64,000 bases of DNA, taken from SIG452 sp045631485 (GTDB taxonomy: Bacteria > Bacillota > Clostridia > UMGS1840). The notes under the pieces were generated by a model that was not told where the DNA came from, made no database searches, and saw only the letters and a program-made list of their open reading frames with translations. Numbering within the stretch: the stretch's first letter is position 1; each line of letters begins with the position of its first letter. The DNA lies in the NCBI GenBank assembly GCA_045631485.1, contig JAZQUU010000038.1, forward strand, positions 101,476 through 165,475, read 5' to 3'. The position numbers and the translations under genes were made by a program. Shown piece by piece: positions 41,794 to 50,795 of this stretch.

Positions 41794-43992
41794 ATGGACG
41801 CTATGGAACGCATCACGGGACTTGTGGAAGAAGTAATATACTATAATGATGAAAACGGCTATGGTGTGGTGGCTTTGGAAACCTCCGAGGATTATGTAAA
41901 TGTGGCGGGCAATTTGCCCATGATTGCCGAGGGCGAAAGCATTATTGCTTACGGAAAATGGGTAGAGCATCCCAAGTTCGGCACTCAGTTTCAATGTGAA
42001 TATTACGAACCACACTTAGAGCAAGATACCGCCTCCATTTATAAATTTTTATCCAGCGGATTTATCCGTGGTGTGGGTCCTGCCACCGCTAAAAAGATTG
42101 TGGATAAATTCGGAGAAGAAACCTTGCAAATCATAGAGCTTTATCCCGAACGGATTTCTGAAATTTCGGGGGTTTCTCTGCCGAAAGCGATCCTGATTCA
42201 CAAGGATTATATGAAAAAAATCGAAGTGCAGAATGTGGTATCCTATTTTATGAAATTCGGTCTCTCCCCCACCATTGCGGTGAAGGTGTATAACACCCTG
42301 GGGAGCGGCGCCATCAAGCTTTGTAATCAAAATCCCTATATCATCTGCGAAAAGGTGGAAAAAATCGGATTTTTAACCGTGGATAAAATCGCCGAAGAAA
42401 TGGGCATCCCAAAAAATTCCATGGAACGGCTCAAATCGGGAGTAACTTATCTCCTATATCAGGCGGCATACAACGGGCATACCTGCTTCCCGAAGGAAGA
42501 ACTTGTCACCGAAGCAAAAGCACTTTTAAATGTGGGTGAAACGGAAGTGGAAAATGCGTTGTCCCTGCTTCTGATGGAGGGCAGAATCATCAATGTGAAA
42601 AAAGCGGGAATCGTATTTTATTCTCTCCCCCATTTTTACTTAGCCGAAACCTATATTGCCGCAAGACTTTCCGCTCTGCAACAAACAAAATGTGAAGATT
42701 TATCCAAAAAGCTGGATATCGACGACCTTTGTGATGTGTCATTATCTTCGGAACAAAAAGAAGCGATCACCGAAGCCTTAAAGCAGAAAGTATTCATCAT
42801 AACGGGCGGTCCCGGAACGGGAAAAACCACCGTAATCAAAAGCCTGCTTACCGCCTTTGATGCCTTAAACAAAAAGGTAATTTTGGCAGCTCCCACAGGC
42901 CGTGCCGCCAAACGAATTTCGGAAGTGACGGGCAAAAATGCAAAAACCATTCACCGTTTGCTGGAAGTAAAACAAGCAGGCGGTGACCGCCCACAGTTTG
43001 AGAGAAACGAGCAAAATCCCGTGCGGTGCGATGTGGTGATTGTGGACGAAATGTCTATGACGGATTCCCTGCTTTTTGAATCTTTTTTACGGGCATTTTC
43101 CGAGAAAACCCGCATCATTATGGTGGGTGACTGCGACCAGCTTCCTCCCGTGGGAGCAGGAAATGTGCTCAAGGATATGATTGCCTCCGATGCGGTAGCA
43201 AAAATCAGTTTCCATCAGATTTTCCGGCAGGAAAACGCTTCTCAGATAGTGGAAAATGCGCACCGCATTTTAAACTTTGAAGAACCGGTATATAACGGAG
43301 ACGGAAGTGACTTTTTCTTTGTGGGAAGCCCCAATGGTGAGGACACGGTGGCAACCGTGTGTGATTTGGTGGAAAACCGTTTGCCCAATTTTTTAAATAT
43401 TTCTCCCGATAAAATTCAGGTGCTCACCCCTATGCGAAAAAGTGTGTTGGGGTCGGTTGCTTTAAATAATGCCTTAAAACAGACCTTAAATCCCGTTCGC
43501 AAAAACCAACCCCAAAAATCGGCAAACGGATATGTATTTTCCAAATTTGACCGTGTGATGCAGACCAAAAACGATTACGATATCGAATGGGAAACCGAGG
43601 ACGGTTACCGTGGACAAGGCATCTATAACGGGGATATGGGCGTAATCACCGAAATTGATTTGGAAAATAAGGAAATGACCATCCTCTTTGATGAAGATAA
43701 AACCGTCTGCTACGATTTTATGAAGTTGGAAAACTTAGAGCTTGCCTATGCGGTGACGGTGCATAAAAGCCAGGGCAGTGAATTTGATGCGGTGGTGATA
43801 CCCTTGGTGTACGGTTATCCTCAACTGATGACCCAGAATTTGTTATACACCGCTGTAACCCGTGCCAAAACCTTTGTGTGCATTGTGGGACGAAAATCCT
43901 GCGTCACGGGAATGATTCATAACAATACCGAGCAAAAACGATATACCAATTTGGCAGATTTTCTGGCAGAGGCGGAGGAAGTCCCGTTTTAA
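41794..43992 (+). CDS. recD2: ATP-dependent helicase RecD2
   Basis: This 732-residue SF1B 5'-3' helicase lacks RecBC partners. The N-terminal domain (residues 1-310) includes helix-hairpin-helix-like GVGPATAKKIVDKFG. The helicase motifs are Walker A ITGGPGTGKTTVIKSLL, motif Ia APTGRAAKR, Walker B VVIVDEMSM, GDCDQLPPVGAGNVL, and motif VI near YTAVTRAKTFVCIVG, with AVTVHKSQGSEFD before it. It is used in DNA repair and fork restart. AAAGGAGG precedes the ATG at 41794. Confidence 0.95.
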   Translation: MDAMERITGLVEEVIYYNDENGYGVVALETSEDYVNVAGNLPMIAEGESIIAYGKWVEHPKFGTQFQCEYYEPHLEQDTASIYKFLSSGFIRGVGPATAKKIVDKFGEETLQIIELYPERISEISGVSLPKAILIHKDYMKKIEVQNVVSYFMKFGLSPTIAVKVYNTLGSGAIKLCNQNPYIICEKVEKIGFLTVDKIAEEMGIPKNSMERLKSGVTYLLYQAAYNGHTCFPKEELVTEAKALLNVGETEVENALSLLLMEGRIINVKKAGIVFYSLPHFYLAETYIAARLSALQQTKCEDLSKKLDIDDLCDVSLSSEQKEAITEALKQKVFIITGGPGTGKTTVIKSLLTAFDALNKKVILAAPTGRAAKRISEVTGKNAKTIHRLLEVKQAGGDRPQFERNEQNPVRCDVVIVDEMSMTDSLLFESFLRAFSEKTRIIMVGDCDQLPPVGAGNVLKDMIASDAVAKISFHQIFRQENASQIVENAHRILNFEEPVYNGDGSDFFFVGSPNGEDTVATVCDLVENRLPNFLNISPDKIQVLTPMRKSVLGSVALNNALKQTLNPVRKNQPQKSANGYVFSKFDRVMQTKNDYDIEWETEDGYRGQGIYNGDMGVITEIDLENKEMTILFDEDKTVCYDFMKLENLELAYAVTVHKSQGSEFDAVVIPLVYGYPQLMTQNLLYTAVTRAKTFVCIVGRKSCVTGMIHNNTEQKRYTNLADFLAEAEEVPF

Positions 43993-44007
43993 GAAAGACC
44001 ATCTTCT

Positions 44008-44089
44008 TGTAGGGACAGATGCCCACATCTGTCCGCTCCATTCATTGTACAATTCAAAACACGGGACGGTGTGGGCACCGTCCCCTACA
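44008..44089. repeat. Inverted pair of REP-like palindromes (BIME-like)
   Basis: The first unit begins TGTAGGGAC and has GGACAGATG-CCCA-CATCTGTCC; the second has GGGACGGTG-TGGG-CACCGTCCC and ends CCTACA. The two heads face outward in opposite orientations, 26 bases apart. The same TGTAGGG-plus-palindrome form occurs twice within the RAYT gene at 37 kb. Confidence 0.7.
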
Positions 44090-44103
44090 AATAACACAAA
44101 TAC

Positions 44104-44146
44104 AAAAAAAGGATTGGAATCTATTAAAAGATTCCAATCCTTTTTT
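44104..44146. terminator. Bidirectional intrinsic terminator between recD2 and groEL
   Basis: AAAAAGGATTGGAATCT pairs with AGATTCCAATCCTTTTT around a six-base loop. It serves both convergent genes. Confidence 0.9.
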
Positions 44147-44183
44147 ATTTGTAATGTTGTAGTCTCGACGGATACCAAAAAAA

Positions 44184-45812
44184 TTAGTACATTCCGCCCA
44201 TGCCGCCCATACCTGCCTGGGGAGCAGCAACTTCGGGTTCTTTGATATCGGCAACCAAGCTTTCGGTGGTTAACACCATAGAAGCAACAGATGCCGCATT
44301 CTGCAGAGCATTTCTGGTTACTTTGGTGGGGTCAACGATACCGGAGGAGAGCATATCCACATATTCTTCGGTTAAAGCGTTGTAACCAACGTTTTTCTCC
44401 TGGGATAACACTTTATCCACGATAACAGAACCTTCCACACCTGCGTTTTTCGCAATCTGACGAACGGGTTCTTCCAGCGCTTTTAACACGATTTTCACAC
44501 CGGTTTTTTCATCGCCTTCGGTTTTTGCAACCAAGTCTTTTACTGCGGGCAGAGCATTTAAGAAAGCGGTACCGCCACCTGCAACAATGCCTTCTTCCAC
44601 AGCCGCTTTGGTTGCAGCAAGAGCGTCTTCAATACGGAGTTTCTTTTCTTTCATTTCGGTTTCGGTTGCGGCACCAACTCTGAGTACTGCTACACCACCG
44701 GACAGTTTTGCAAGTCTTTCCTGGAGTTTTTCTTTATCAAATTCGGAAGAGGTTTCCGCAATCTGTGCTTTAATCTGAGAAACTCTTGCTTTGATTGCTT
44801 CTTTATCTCCTGCACCGTCAACAATGATGGTGTTTTCTTTCTGAATTTTTACCTGTTTTGCACGGCCTAACTGGAAGATAGTGGTTTCTTTTAAATCTAA
44901 GCCCAATTCATCGGAAATCACTTCGCCGCCGGTTAAGATGGCAATATCCTGAAGCATTGCTTTTCTTCTGTCGCCAAAGCCGGGTGCTTTTACGGCAACA
45001 CAAGTGAAGGTGCCTCTTAATTTGTTTAATACTAAGGTGGTTAACGCTTCCCCTTCGATATCTTCTGCCACGATTACCAGTTTTTTGCCCTGCTGAACAA
45101 TCTGTTCCAGTAAGGGCAGTAATTCCTGGATGGTGGAGATTTTCTTATCGGTGATTAAAACGTAAGCATCGTCAATGATTGCTTCCATTTTATCGGTATC
45201 GGTTACCATATAGGGAGAAATGTAACCACGGTCAAACTGCATACCTTCTACCACTTCGCATAAGGTTTCTGCGGTTTTGGATTCTTCCACGGTGATAACA
45301 CCGTCTGCAGTTACTTTTTCCATAGCGTCTGCAATTAAGGTGCCGATATATTCATCTGCTGCGGAGTTTGCCGCAACTCTTGCGATATCTTCTTTGCCCT
45401 GAATTTTTCTGGAATTTTTCTTGATTTCTTCCACAGCGGTGGCAACTGCCAATGCAATCCCTTTTCTAACAATCATGGGATTTGCGCCTGCTGCAATGTT
45501 TTTTAAGCCTTCACGAACCAAAGCCTGAGCTAACAGAGTAGCGGTGGTGGTACCGTCCCCTGCCACATCGTTTGTTTTGGTTGCCACTTCTTTTACCAGC
45601 TGAGCTCCCATATTTTCAAAGGGGTCTTCCAGCTCGATTTCTTTTGCGATGGACACACCGTCATTGGTGATTAAGGGTGCGCCGAATTTTTTATCTAAAA
45701 CCACGTTTCTGCCTTTGGGGCCTAAAGTGATTTTTACGGTATCTGCCAACTGGTTAATACCGCGTTCTAATGCTTTTCTGGCTTCTTCGCCATAAATAAT
45801 CTGTTTTGCCAT
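44184..45812 (-). CDS. groEL: Chaperonin GroEL
   Basis: This 542-residue 60-kDa chaperonin starts MAKQIIYGEEARKALERGIN after AAAGGAG; a longer frame from 45845 lacks support. ATP-site motifs LGPKGRNVVLDK and VAGDGTTTATLLAQALVREG are present, as are the apical domain and the Gly-Gly-Met tail (GGMGGMY). It folds proteins in a double ring capped by GroES. It follows groES in a HrcA-controlled operon. Confidence 0.98.
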   Translation of the reverse strand: MAKQIIYGEEARKALERGINQLADTVKITLGPKGRNVVLDKKFGAPLITNDGVSIAKEIELEDPFENMGAQLVKEVATKTNDVAGDGTTTATLLAQALVREGLKNIAAGANPMIVRKGIALAVATAVEEIKKNSRKIQGKEDIARVAANSAADEYIGTLIADAMEKVTADGVITVEESKTAETLCEVVEGMQFDRGYISPYMVTDTDKMEAIIDDAYVLITDKKISTIQELLPLLEQIVQQGKKLVIVAEDIEGEALTTLVLNKLRGTFTCVAVKAPGFGDRRKAMLQDIAILTGGEVISDELGLDLKETTIFQLGRAKQVKIQKENTIIVDGAGDKEAIKARVSQIKAQIAETSSEFDKEKLQERLAKLSGGVAVLRVGAATETEMKEKKLRIEDALAATKAAVEEGIVAGGGTAFLNALPAVKDLVAKTEGDEKTGVKIVLKALEEPVRQIAKNAGVEGSVIVDKVLSQEKNVGYNALTEEYVDMLSSGIVDPTKVTRNALQNAASVASMVLTTESLVADIKEPEVAAPQAGMGGMGGMY

Positions 45813-45894
45813 TGGTATCAATTCTCCTTTATTTCTGTTAAACATAAGCTATTGCAAAAGAGAACTCACTGTTTGAGTCCGAAGATTAAAAAGA

Positions 45895-46182
45895 TTAGTC
45901 TTCTACTTTTGCTAAAATATCTGCCTGACGCAGAACGATATATTCGCAACCGTCTAATTTCACTTCGGTGCCTGCATATTTATTGGTGATAACTTTATCT
46001 CCAACTGCAACTTCCATTTTGATTTCTTTGCCGTCTACCATTCCGCCGGGACCCACTGCAACAACTTCTGCCATCTGGGGTTTTTCTTTGGCACTGCCGG
46101 CTAAAATGATACCGCTTTTGGTGGTTTCTTCGGCTTCTACCATACGGATAACAACTCTGTCACCCAAGGGTTTTAAATTCAT
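45895..46182 (-). CDS. groES: Co-chaperonin GroES
   Basis: This 95-residue protein has MNLKPLGDRVVIRMVEAEET at the N-terminus, the mobile loop TTKSGIILAGSAKEKPQMAE and VGDKVITNKYAGTEVKLDG. It forms the seven-fold cap of GroEL. It is first in the operon, with a CIRCE element 47 bases before the start codon. Confidence 0.97.
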   Translation of the reverse strand: MNLKPLGDRVVIRMVEAEETTKSGIILAGSAKEKPQMAEVVAVGPGGMVDGKEIKMEVAVGDKVITNKYAGTEVKLDGCEYIVLRQADILAKVED

Positions 46183-46229
46183 GTGTAATTCCTCCGATAT
46201 ACTTAATTTTCATAGGATTTTCGACAATT

Positions 46230-46256
46230 TTAGCACTCTTAACTTTAGAGTGCTAA
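46230..46256. promoter_or_regulatory. CIRCE operator (HrcA binding site)
   Basis: TTAGCACTC-N9-GAGTGCTAA is a perfect match to the CIRCE inverted repeat. It sits just downstream of the -10 box of groES-groEL, so the HrcA repressor would block transcription until heat shock. Confidence 0.97.
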
Positions 46257-46259
46257 TTC

Positions 46260-46288
46260 ATTATAATAGAGGTCACCGATAATCGCAA
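46260..46288 (-). promoter_or_regulatory. groES-groEL promoter
   Basis: TTGCGA (46288-46283) and TATAAT (46265-46260) are spaced by 17 bases on the minus strand. Two near-identical elements, CCGATAATCGCAA (46277) and CCGATTATCGCAA (46301), overlap and precede the -35 box and could be a second operator. Confidence 0.75.
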
Positions 46289-46470
46289 TCATAGATAAAT
46301 CCGATTATCGCAAATTAAACTTGTTTTTCTTTTCATTTCTTTTATTTTCTCTTGTTTTTAAAGGTTTTCCGATTTTTAGCAAAAACCCCGTATTTTTCCG
46401 TATTTTGATAAGAATGTGATCGTTTTGCTCCTTGTTTTCAAAAAAACTTTGCACATCCGGTTTGTTCCAC
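46289..46470. other. Non-coding gap upstream of the groES promoter
   Basis: Apart from the second CCGATTATCGCAA element at 46301-46313, I see T-rich sequence with no gene, RNA or promoter of its own. Confidence 0.5.
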
Positions 46471-46475
46471 AAAAA

Positions 46476-46501
46476 ATGCCGCACCCCTTCGGATGCGGCA
46501 T
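46476..46501 (-). terminator. Terminator of pckG
   Basis: ATGCCGCA and TGCGGCAT form an 8-bp stem, with a T run on the minus strand, 18 bases after the pckG stop codon. Confidence 0.8.
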
Positions 46502-46518
46502 CATATTGTTTGGTAAGA

Positions 46519-48270
46519 TTATTTAGATAATCTTGCTTTTAAGTTTTCCAGTTCAGCTGCTAATTCTTTGGGCAGTCTGTCGCCGAATTTTGCGAAGAAT
46601 TCGCCGATACCTTTGGTTTCTTCTAACCAAACTTCTTTATCAACGCTTAACAGTTCGGTTAATACTTCGTCAGAAATATCCAGACCGGTTAAGTCTAAAT
46701 CTTCTTTCTTGGGCAGGTAACCGATTTCGGTTTCTACTGCATCAACTTCGCCTGCGCATCTAGCTAAAATCCAGTTTAACACACGAACGTTGTCACCAAA
46801 TCCGGGCCAGATGAATTTGCCGTCTGCATTGGTTCTGAACCAGTTAACGTGGAAGATTAAGGGCAGTTTGTCGGTTTTGGTGCCCATATCTAACCAGTGC
46901 TGGAAGTAGTCACCCATATTGTATCCGCAGAAGGGAATCATAGCCATGGGGTCACGACGAACCACGCCAACTGCACCTGCAGCTGCTGCGGTGGTTTCAG
47001 AAGCCATGGTAGCACCCATGAATACACCGTGATTCCAGTTGAAGGACTGATATACCAGGGGAGCGGTTTTTGCACGTCTTCCGCCGAATACGATTGCAGA
47101 AAGCGGTACACCTGCGGTGGATTCAAATTCGGAAGAGATGCAGGGGCACTGAGCTGCAGGAGCGGTGAATCTGGAGTTGGGATGTGCACCTTTTACGCCG
47201 GATTCGGGAGTCCAGGGGTTACCTAACCAGTCGGTACCGGTTGCAGGAGCGTCACCGTCCATACCTTCCCACCATACAGTGTTGTCATCTTTCAAGAATA
47301 CGTTGGTGAAGATGGTGTTTTTCATGGTGGTAGCTAATGCGTTGGGGTTGGTTTTGTTGGAGGTACCGGGAGCAACGCCGAAGAAACCTGCTTCGGGGTT
47401 CATAGCCCACAGTCTTCCGTCTTCGCCAACACGGATCCAAGCGATATCATCACCTACGGTATATACTTTGTAACCTTTTAAGATAGAGGGAGGAATTAAC
47501 ATTGCCAGGTTGGTTTTACCGCAAGCAGAGGGGAACGCTGCAGCAATGTATTTCACTTCGCCTTTGGGATTTTCTAAGCCTAAGATGAGCATGTGTTCTG
47601 CCATCCAGCCTTCTTTTTTACCCAGGTAGCTTGCAATTCTTAATGCCAGACATTTTTTACCTAAGAGAACGTTTCCGCCGTATGCGGAGTTGATGCTCCA
47701 GATGGTGTTGTCCTGGGGGAAATGCATAATATATCTTTCATCGGGGTTTACATCTTTACAAGCGTGTAAACATTTGGTGAAATCAGCGCTGTCACCCAGC
47801 TGTTTTTCAGCCTGGATACCAACACGGGTCATAATAGCCATGTTTAATACAACATAGATGCTGTCGGTGATTTCGATACCAACTTTAGAGAAGGGAGAGC
47901 CTAACACACCCATGATGAAAGGAATAACATACATGGTTTTGCCTGCCATGGAACCATCAAATAATTTGCCTAATTTTTCGTAAGCAGCTTTGGGATCCAT
48001 CCAGTTGTTGGTGGGGCCTGCTTCTTCTTCGCTGGTTGCACAGATAAAGGTTCTGTCTTCTACACGAGCAACGTCGTTCTGAGCGGTTCTGTGATAGAAG
48101 CAACCGGGTAATTTTTCCTGGTCTAAACGGATGATTTCACCGGATTTGCAAGACTGTTCTCTTAACGCATCCAGCTGTTCTTCGCTTCCGTCAATCCATA
48201 CTACGTTAGCGGGTTTTACCAGGTTTTTCATTTCTTCAACCCAGCTTAACACAAATTTGTTGTCAGTCAT
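46519..48270 (-). CDS. pckG: Phosphoenolpyruvate carboxykinase (GTP)
   Basis: This 583-residue enzyme is the GTP type: the P-loop reads FPSACGKTNLAMLIPPS with the characteristic Cys, and RVGEDGRLWAMNPEAGFFGV and NWFRTNADGKFIWPGFGDN match the substrate and Mn sites. It interconverts oxaloacetate and phosphoenolpyruvate; in anaerobes it often runs in the CO2-fixing direction, making oxaloacetate for the malate-fumarate branch, which fits the fumarase subunit in this window. It is monocistronic, with its own promoter and terminator. Confidence 0.95.
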   Translation of the reverse strand: MTDNKFVLSWVEEMKNLVKPANVVWIDGSEEQLDALREQSCKSGEIIRLDQEKLPGCFYHRTAQNDVARVEDRTFICATSEEEAGPTNNWMDPKAAYEKLGKLFDGSMAGKTMYVIPFIMGVLGSPFSKVGIEITDSIYVVLNMAIMTRVGIQAEKQLGDSADFTKCLHACKDVNPDERYIMHFPQDNTIWSINSAYGGNVLLGKKCLALRIASYLGKKEGWMAEHMLILGLENPKGEVKYIAAAFPSACGKTNLAMLIPPSILKGYKVYTVGDDIAWIRVGEDGRLWAMNPEAGFFGVAPGTSNKTNPNALATTMKNTIFTNVFLKDDNTVWWEGMDGDAPATGTDWLGNPWTPESGVKGAHPNSRFTAPAAQCPCISSEFESTAGVPLSAIVFGGRRAKTAPLVYQSFNWNHGVFMGATMASETTAAAAGAVGVVRRDPMAMIPFCGYNMGDYFQHWLDMGTKTDKLPLIFHVNWFRTNADGKFIWPGFGDNVRVLNWILARCAGEVDAVETEIGYLPKKEDLDLTGLDISDEVLTELLSVDKEVWLEETKGIGEFFAKFGDRLPKELAAELENLKARLSK

Positions 48271-48368
48271 AGTGATAACTCCTTTTTCATTCTATAATAA
48301 ACTATATTTTTAATCATTTTCGGGGGCGGTATTTTTGGAAAAATCCTATTCCCACCCATTATACCACC

Positions 48369-48397
48369 AATATACCACACTTTTTTTCTTTTTGCAA
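48369..48397 (-). promoter_or_regulatory. Candidate pckG promoter
   Basis: TTGCAA (48397-48392) and TATATT (48374-48369) are spaced by 17 bases on the minus strand. A second TATAAT-like box lies 10 bases downstream, within a repeated GGTGGTATA pattern. Confidence 0.5.
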
Positions 48398-48457
48398 GTG
48401 TTTTTTTTTATTTTTTTGAAATTTTTTTGCTTCGTTTTGATTTTGTTTATTTGGGAT

Positions 48458-49261
48458 TTATTTTCCCTGCTCCCCCATCAGGTCGCTTAATTTGCAAAAA
48501 TCAGAAAGAGAAAGCTTTTCTCCCCGAATGGTTTCGGATAAGCCACAGGCAGTGATATAGCCGATTGCTTCCTCACGGGATAAGCCGAAGCTTTGCATCA
48601 AGCAGTTGGACAAGGTCTTTCTTCTGTTGGAAAATGCTGCTTTCACCACCGAGAAGAAATGTTTTTCGTTTTTGGGAGAAACCGCTTTTTCCTCCCGGAA
48701 AGATAATTTCATCACGGCGGAGGTTACTTTCGGGATGGGGTCAAAGGCTTCGGGAGGAACCGTAAAGAGAAGCTCGGTATCGCAATGGTAATTGCAAAAC
48801 ACCGAAATGGCACCGTAATCTTTTTCGGTCTGGTCGGCGCAGATTCTCTTTGCCACCTCTAATTGCACCATCACGGTCAAGCTTTTCAGACCGCATGGAT
48901 TTTCCACCAATTTGGTAATAATGGGAGTGGTGATATAATAAGGCAAATTTGCCACCACAATCATATTGTCAGTGACAATTTTGGATAAATCGGTTTCTAA
49001 AATATCTGCATTGATGATGGTGAAATTATCACGAGCCCCGTGTTTTTTCACCAGATTGTGATACAAACGGTCGTCAATTTCCACGGCAACCACATTTCTT
49101 GCACGCTCCACCAACAAATCGGTAACAGCACCTAATCCGGGGCCGATTTCCAACACATCGGTATCTTTGTTCACACCCGATCGGGTCACAATATTATCAA
49201 TCACCGAGTCGTCCTGCAAGAAATTTTGCCCCAATGATTTTTTTGCCACAATTTTTGCCAT
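48458..49261 (-). CDS. rsmA: 16S rRNA dimethyladenosine transferase (RsmA/KsgA)
   Basis: This 268-residue protein starts MAKIVAKKSLGQNFLQDDSV. SAM-binding VLEIGPGLGAVTDLLVE and the catalytic NLPYYITTPII motif are present, then a C-terminal domain with KAAFSNRRKTLSNCLMQSFG. It dimethylates two adenines at the end of 16S rRNA in small-subunit maturation. The start at 49261 matches the family; GGGAAAGGGA lies about 13 bases upstream, a loose spacing. Confidence 0.93.
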   Translation of the reverse strand: MAKIVAKKSLGQNFLQDDSVIDNIVTRSGVNKDTDVLEIGPGLGAVTDLLVERARNVVAVEIDDRLYHNLVKKHGARDNFTIINADILETDLSKIVTDNMIVVANLPYYITTPIITKLVENPCGLKSLTVMVQLEVAKRICADQTEKDYGAISVFCNYHCDTELLFTVPPEAFDPIPKVTSAVMKLSFREEKAVSPKNEKHFFSVVKAAFSNRRKTLSNCLMQSFGLSREEAIGYITACGLSETIRGEKLSLSDFCKLSDLMGEQGK

Positions 49262-49366
49262 ATCATTTCGTTCCCTTTCCCGTCGAAATTTCCTCATATA
49301 TATCATAGCATAAAAACAGTCGTCTGTCAAACATTCGGCATATCTTTTTCGCAATTTTTCAACAAA

Positions 49367-49399
49367 AAAACTCTCAGGAAAGGTTTTCCTGAGAGTTTT
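49367..49399 (-). terminator. Terminator of the nfn operon
   Basis: AAAACTCTCAGGAAA pairs perfectly with TTTCCTGAGAGTTTT around a three-base loop, 9 bases after the stop codon of the large Nfn subunit. Confidence 0.9.
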
Positions 49400-49408
49400 A
49401 TGGGATTT

Positions 49409-50794
49409 TTATTTGTTTTCCAGATATTCTTTGATGGATTTTGCAGCGGTTTTGCCTGCACCCATGGCAAGAATAACGGTTGCGGCACCGGTTACGGCGT
49501 CACCGCCGGCATACACACCTTCTCGGGAGGTTTTGCCGTTTTCGTCGGTTACGATGCAACCGTGAGAGTTTGTTTCCAAGCCCTCGGTGGTGCTCTTAAT
49601 CAACGCATTGGGAGAGGTACCGATAGACATAATCACCGCATCCACGGGCAACACAAATTCACTGTCTGCCTTTTCGATGGGGCGTCTTCTGCCGGAATCG
49701 TCGGGTTCGCCCAGTTCCATTTCCACGCAACGGATACCGGAAACGAATTTATTTTCGTCTCCCACAATTTCTTTGGGATTGCAAAGTACCTTAAAGTGAA
49801 TGCCTTCTTCCATGGCGTGTTCCACTTCTTCTTTTCTGGCAGGCATTTCATCCAGGGAACGACGATACACAATGTACACATTTTCCGCACCCAGACGTTT
49901 TGCGCAACGGGCAGCATCCATCGCCACGTTACCGCCGCCTACTACTGCCACATTTTTGGCGTGCAGAACGGGAGTTCTGGAATCTTCCCGATATGCTTTC
50001 ATTAAGTTCACACGGGTCAGAAATTCGTTGGCGGAATACACACCGTTTAAGTTTTCGCCCGGGATTTTCATAAATCTGGGAAGACCGGCACCGGAGCCGA
50101 TAAACACAGCATCAAAACCTTCGTCAAACAGTTCGTCAACCGCTAAGGTTTTGCCCACAACCACGTTGGTTTCCACTTTTACGCCAATCTGTTTTAATTT
50201 TTCAATTTCTGCCTGCACAATAGCTTTGGGCAAACGGAATTCGGGAATACCGTACACCAACACACCACCTGCAATATGGAGTGCTTCAAACACGGTTACT
50301 TCGTAGCCTTCTTTTGCCAGGTCCCCTGCACAGGTTAAGCCTGCGGGACCGGAACCGATTACCGCTACTTTTTTGCCGTTTTGCTTGGTTTCAACCTGTT
50401 CTTCTTTGCAATGTTCACGATGCCAGTCTGCCACAAAACGTTCTAATCTGCCGATAGCAACGGGTTCCCCTTTGATACCGCGGACACATTTTGCTTCGCA
50501 CTGCACTTCCTGAGGACAAACACGTCCGCACACTGCAGGTAAGGAGGTGGACTGATTTAAAATCTGATACGCACCCTCGATATCCCCCTCTTTAATCTTG
50601 CCGATAAAAGCAGGAATATCAATAGCAACGGGGCATCCGCCTACGCAGGGCTTATGCTTACAGCCTAAGCATCGTTCTGCCTCGTCTTTTGCCTGCTCCA
50701 AAGTGTAACCCAAAGCTACCTCGGAGAAGTTTTTATTACGAACATCTGCCTCCTGATGAGGCATGGGATTTTTTTGTAAAGACATATTCGGCAT
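49409..50794 (-). CDS. nfnB: NADH-dependent ferredoxin:NADP+ oxidoreductase large subunit (GltA-like)
   Basis: This 461-residue iron-sulfur flavoprotein resembles the small subunit of glutamate synthase. N-terminal cysteines for two [4Fe-4S] clusters are seen in AERCLGCKHKPCVGGCPVAI and LPAVCGRVCPQEVQCEAKCV. FAD is bound by VAVIGSGPAGLTCAGDLAKE and NADPH by NVAVVGGGNVAMDAARCAKR. The adjacent FAD/[2Fe-2S] subunit shows that this is NfnB of an electron-bifurcating transhydrogenase rather than a true glutamate synthase part. It couples reduced ferredoxin and NADH oxidation to NADP+ reduction. Confidence 0.88.
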   Translation of the reverse strand: MPNMSLQKNPMPHQEADVRNKNFSEVALGYTLEQAKDEAERCLGCKHKPCVGGCPVAIDIPAFIGKIKEGDIEGAYQILNQSTSLPAVCGRVCPQEVQCEAKCVRGIKGEPVAIGRLERFVADWHREHCKEEQVETKQNGKKVAVIGSGPAGLTCAGDLAKEGYEVTVFEALHIAGGVLVYGIPEFRLPKAIVQAEIEKLKQIGVKVETNVVVGKTLAVDELFDEGFDAVFIGSGAGLPRFMKIPGENLNGVYSANEFLTRVNLMKAYREDSRTPVLHAKNVAVVGGGNVAMDAARCAKRLGAENVYIVYRRSLDEMPARKEEVEHAMEEGIHFKVLCNPKEIVGDENKFVSGIRCVEMELGEPDDSGRRRPIEKADSEFVLPVDAVIMSIGTSPNALIKSTTEGLETNSHGCIVTDENGKTSREGVYAGGDAVTGAATVILAMGAGKTAAKSIKEYLENK

Positions 50795-50795
50795 C

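Noticed and set aside
41530..42015. 161-codon minus-strand frame
   Set aside because: Antisense to the end of the leucine-rich repeat gene, its terminator, the recD2 promoter and the recD2 start.
49409..50794. Glutamate synthase small subunit
   Set aside because: No large subunit is present, and the partner is an FAD/[2Fe-2S] NfnA-type protein, so the Nfn role is preferred.
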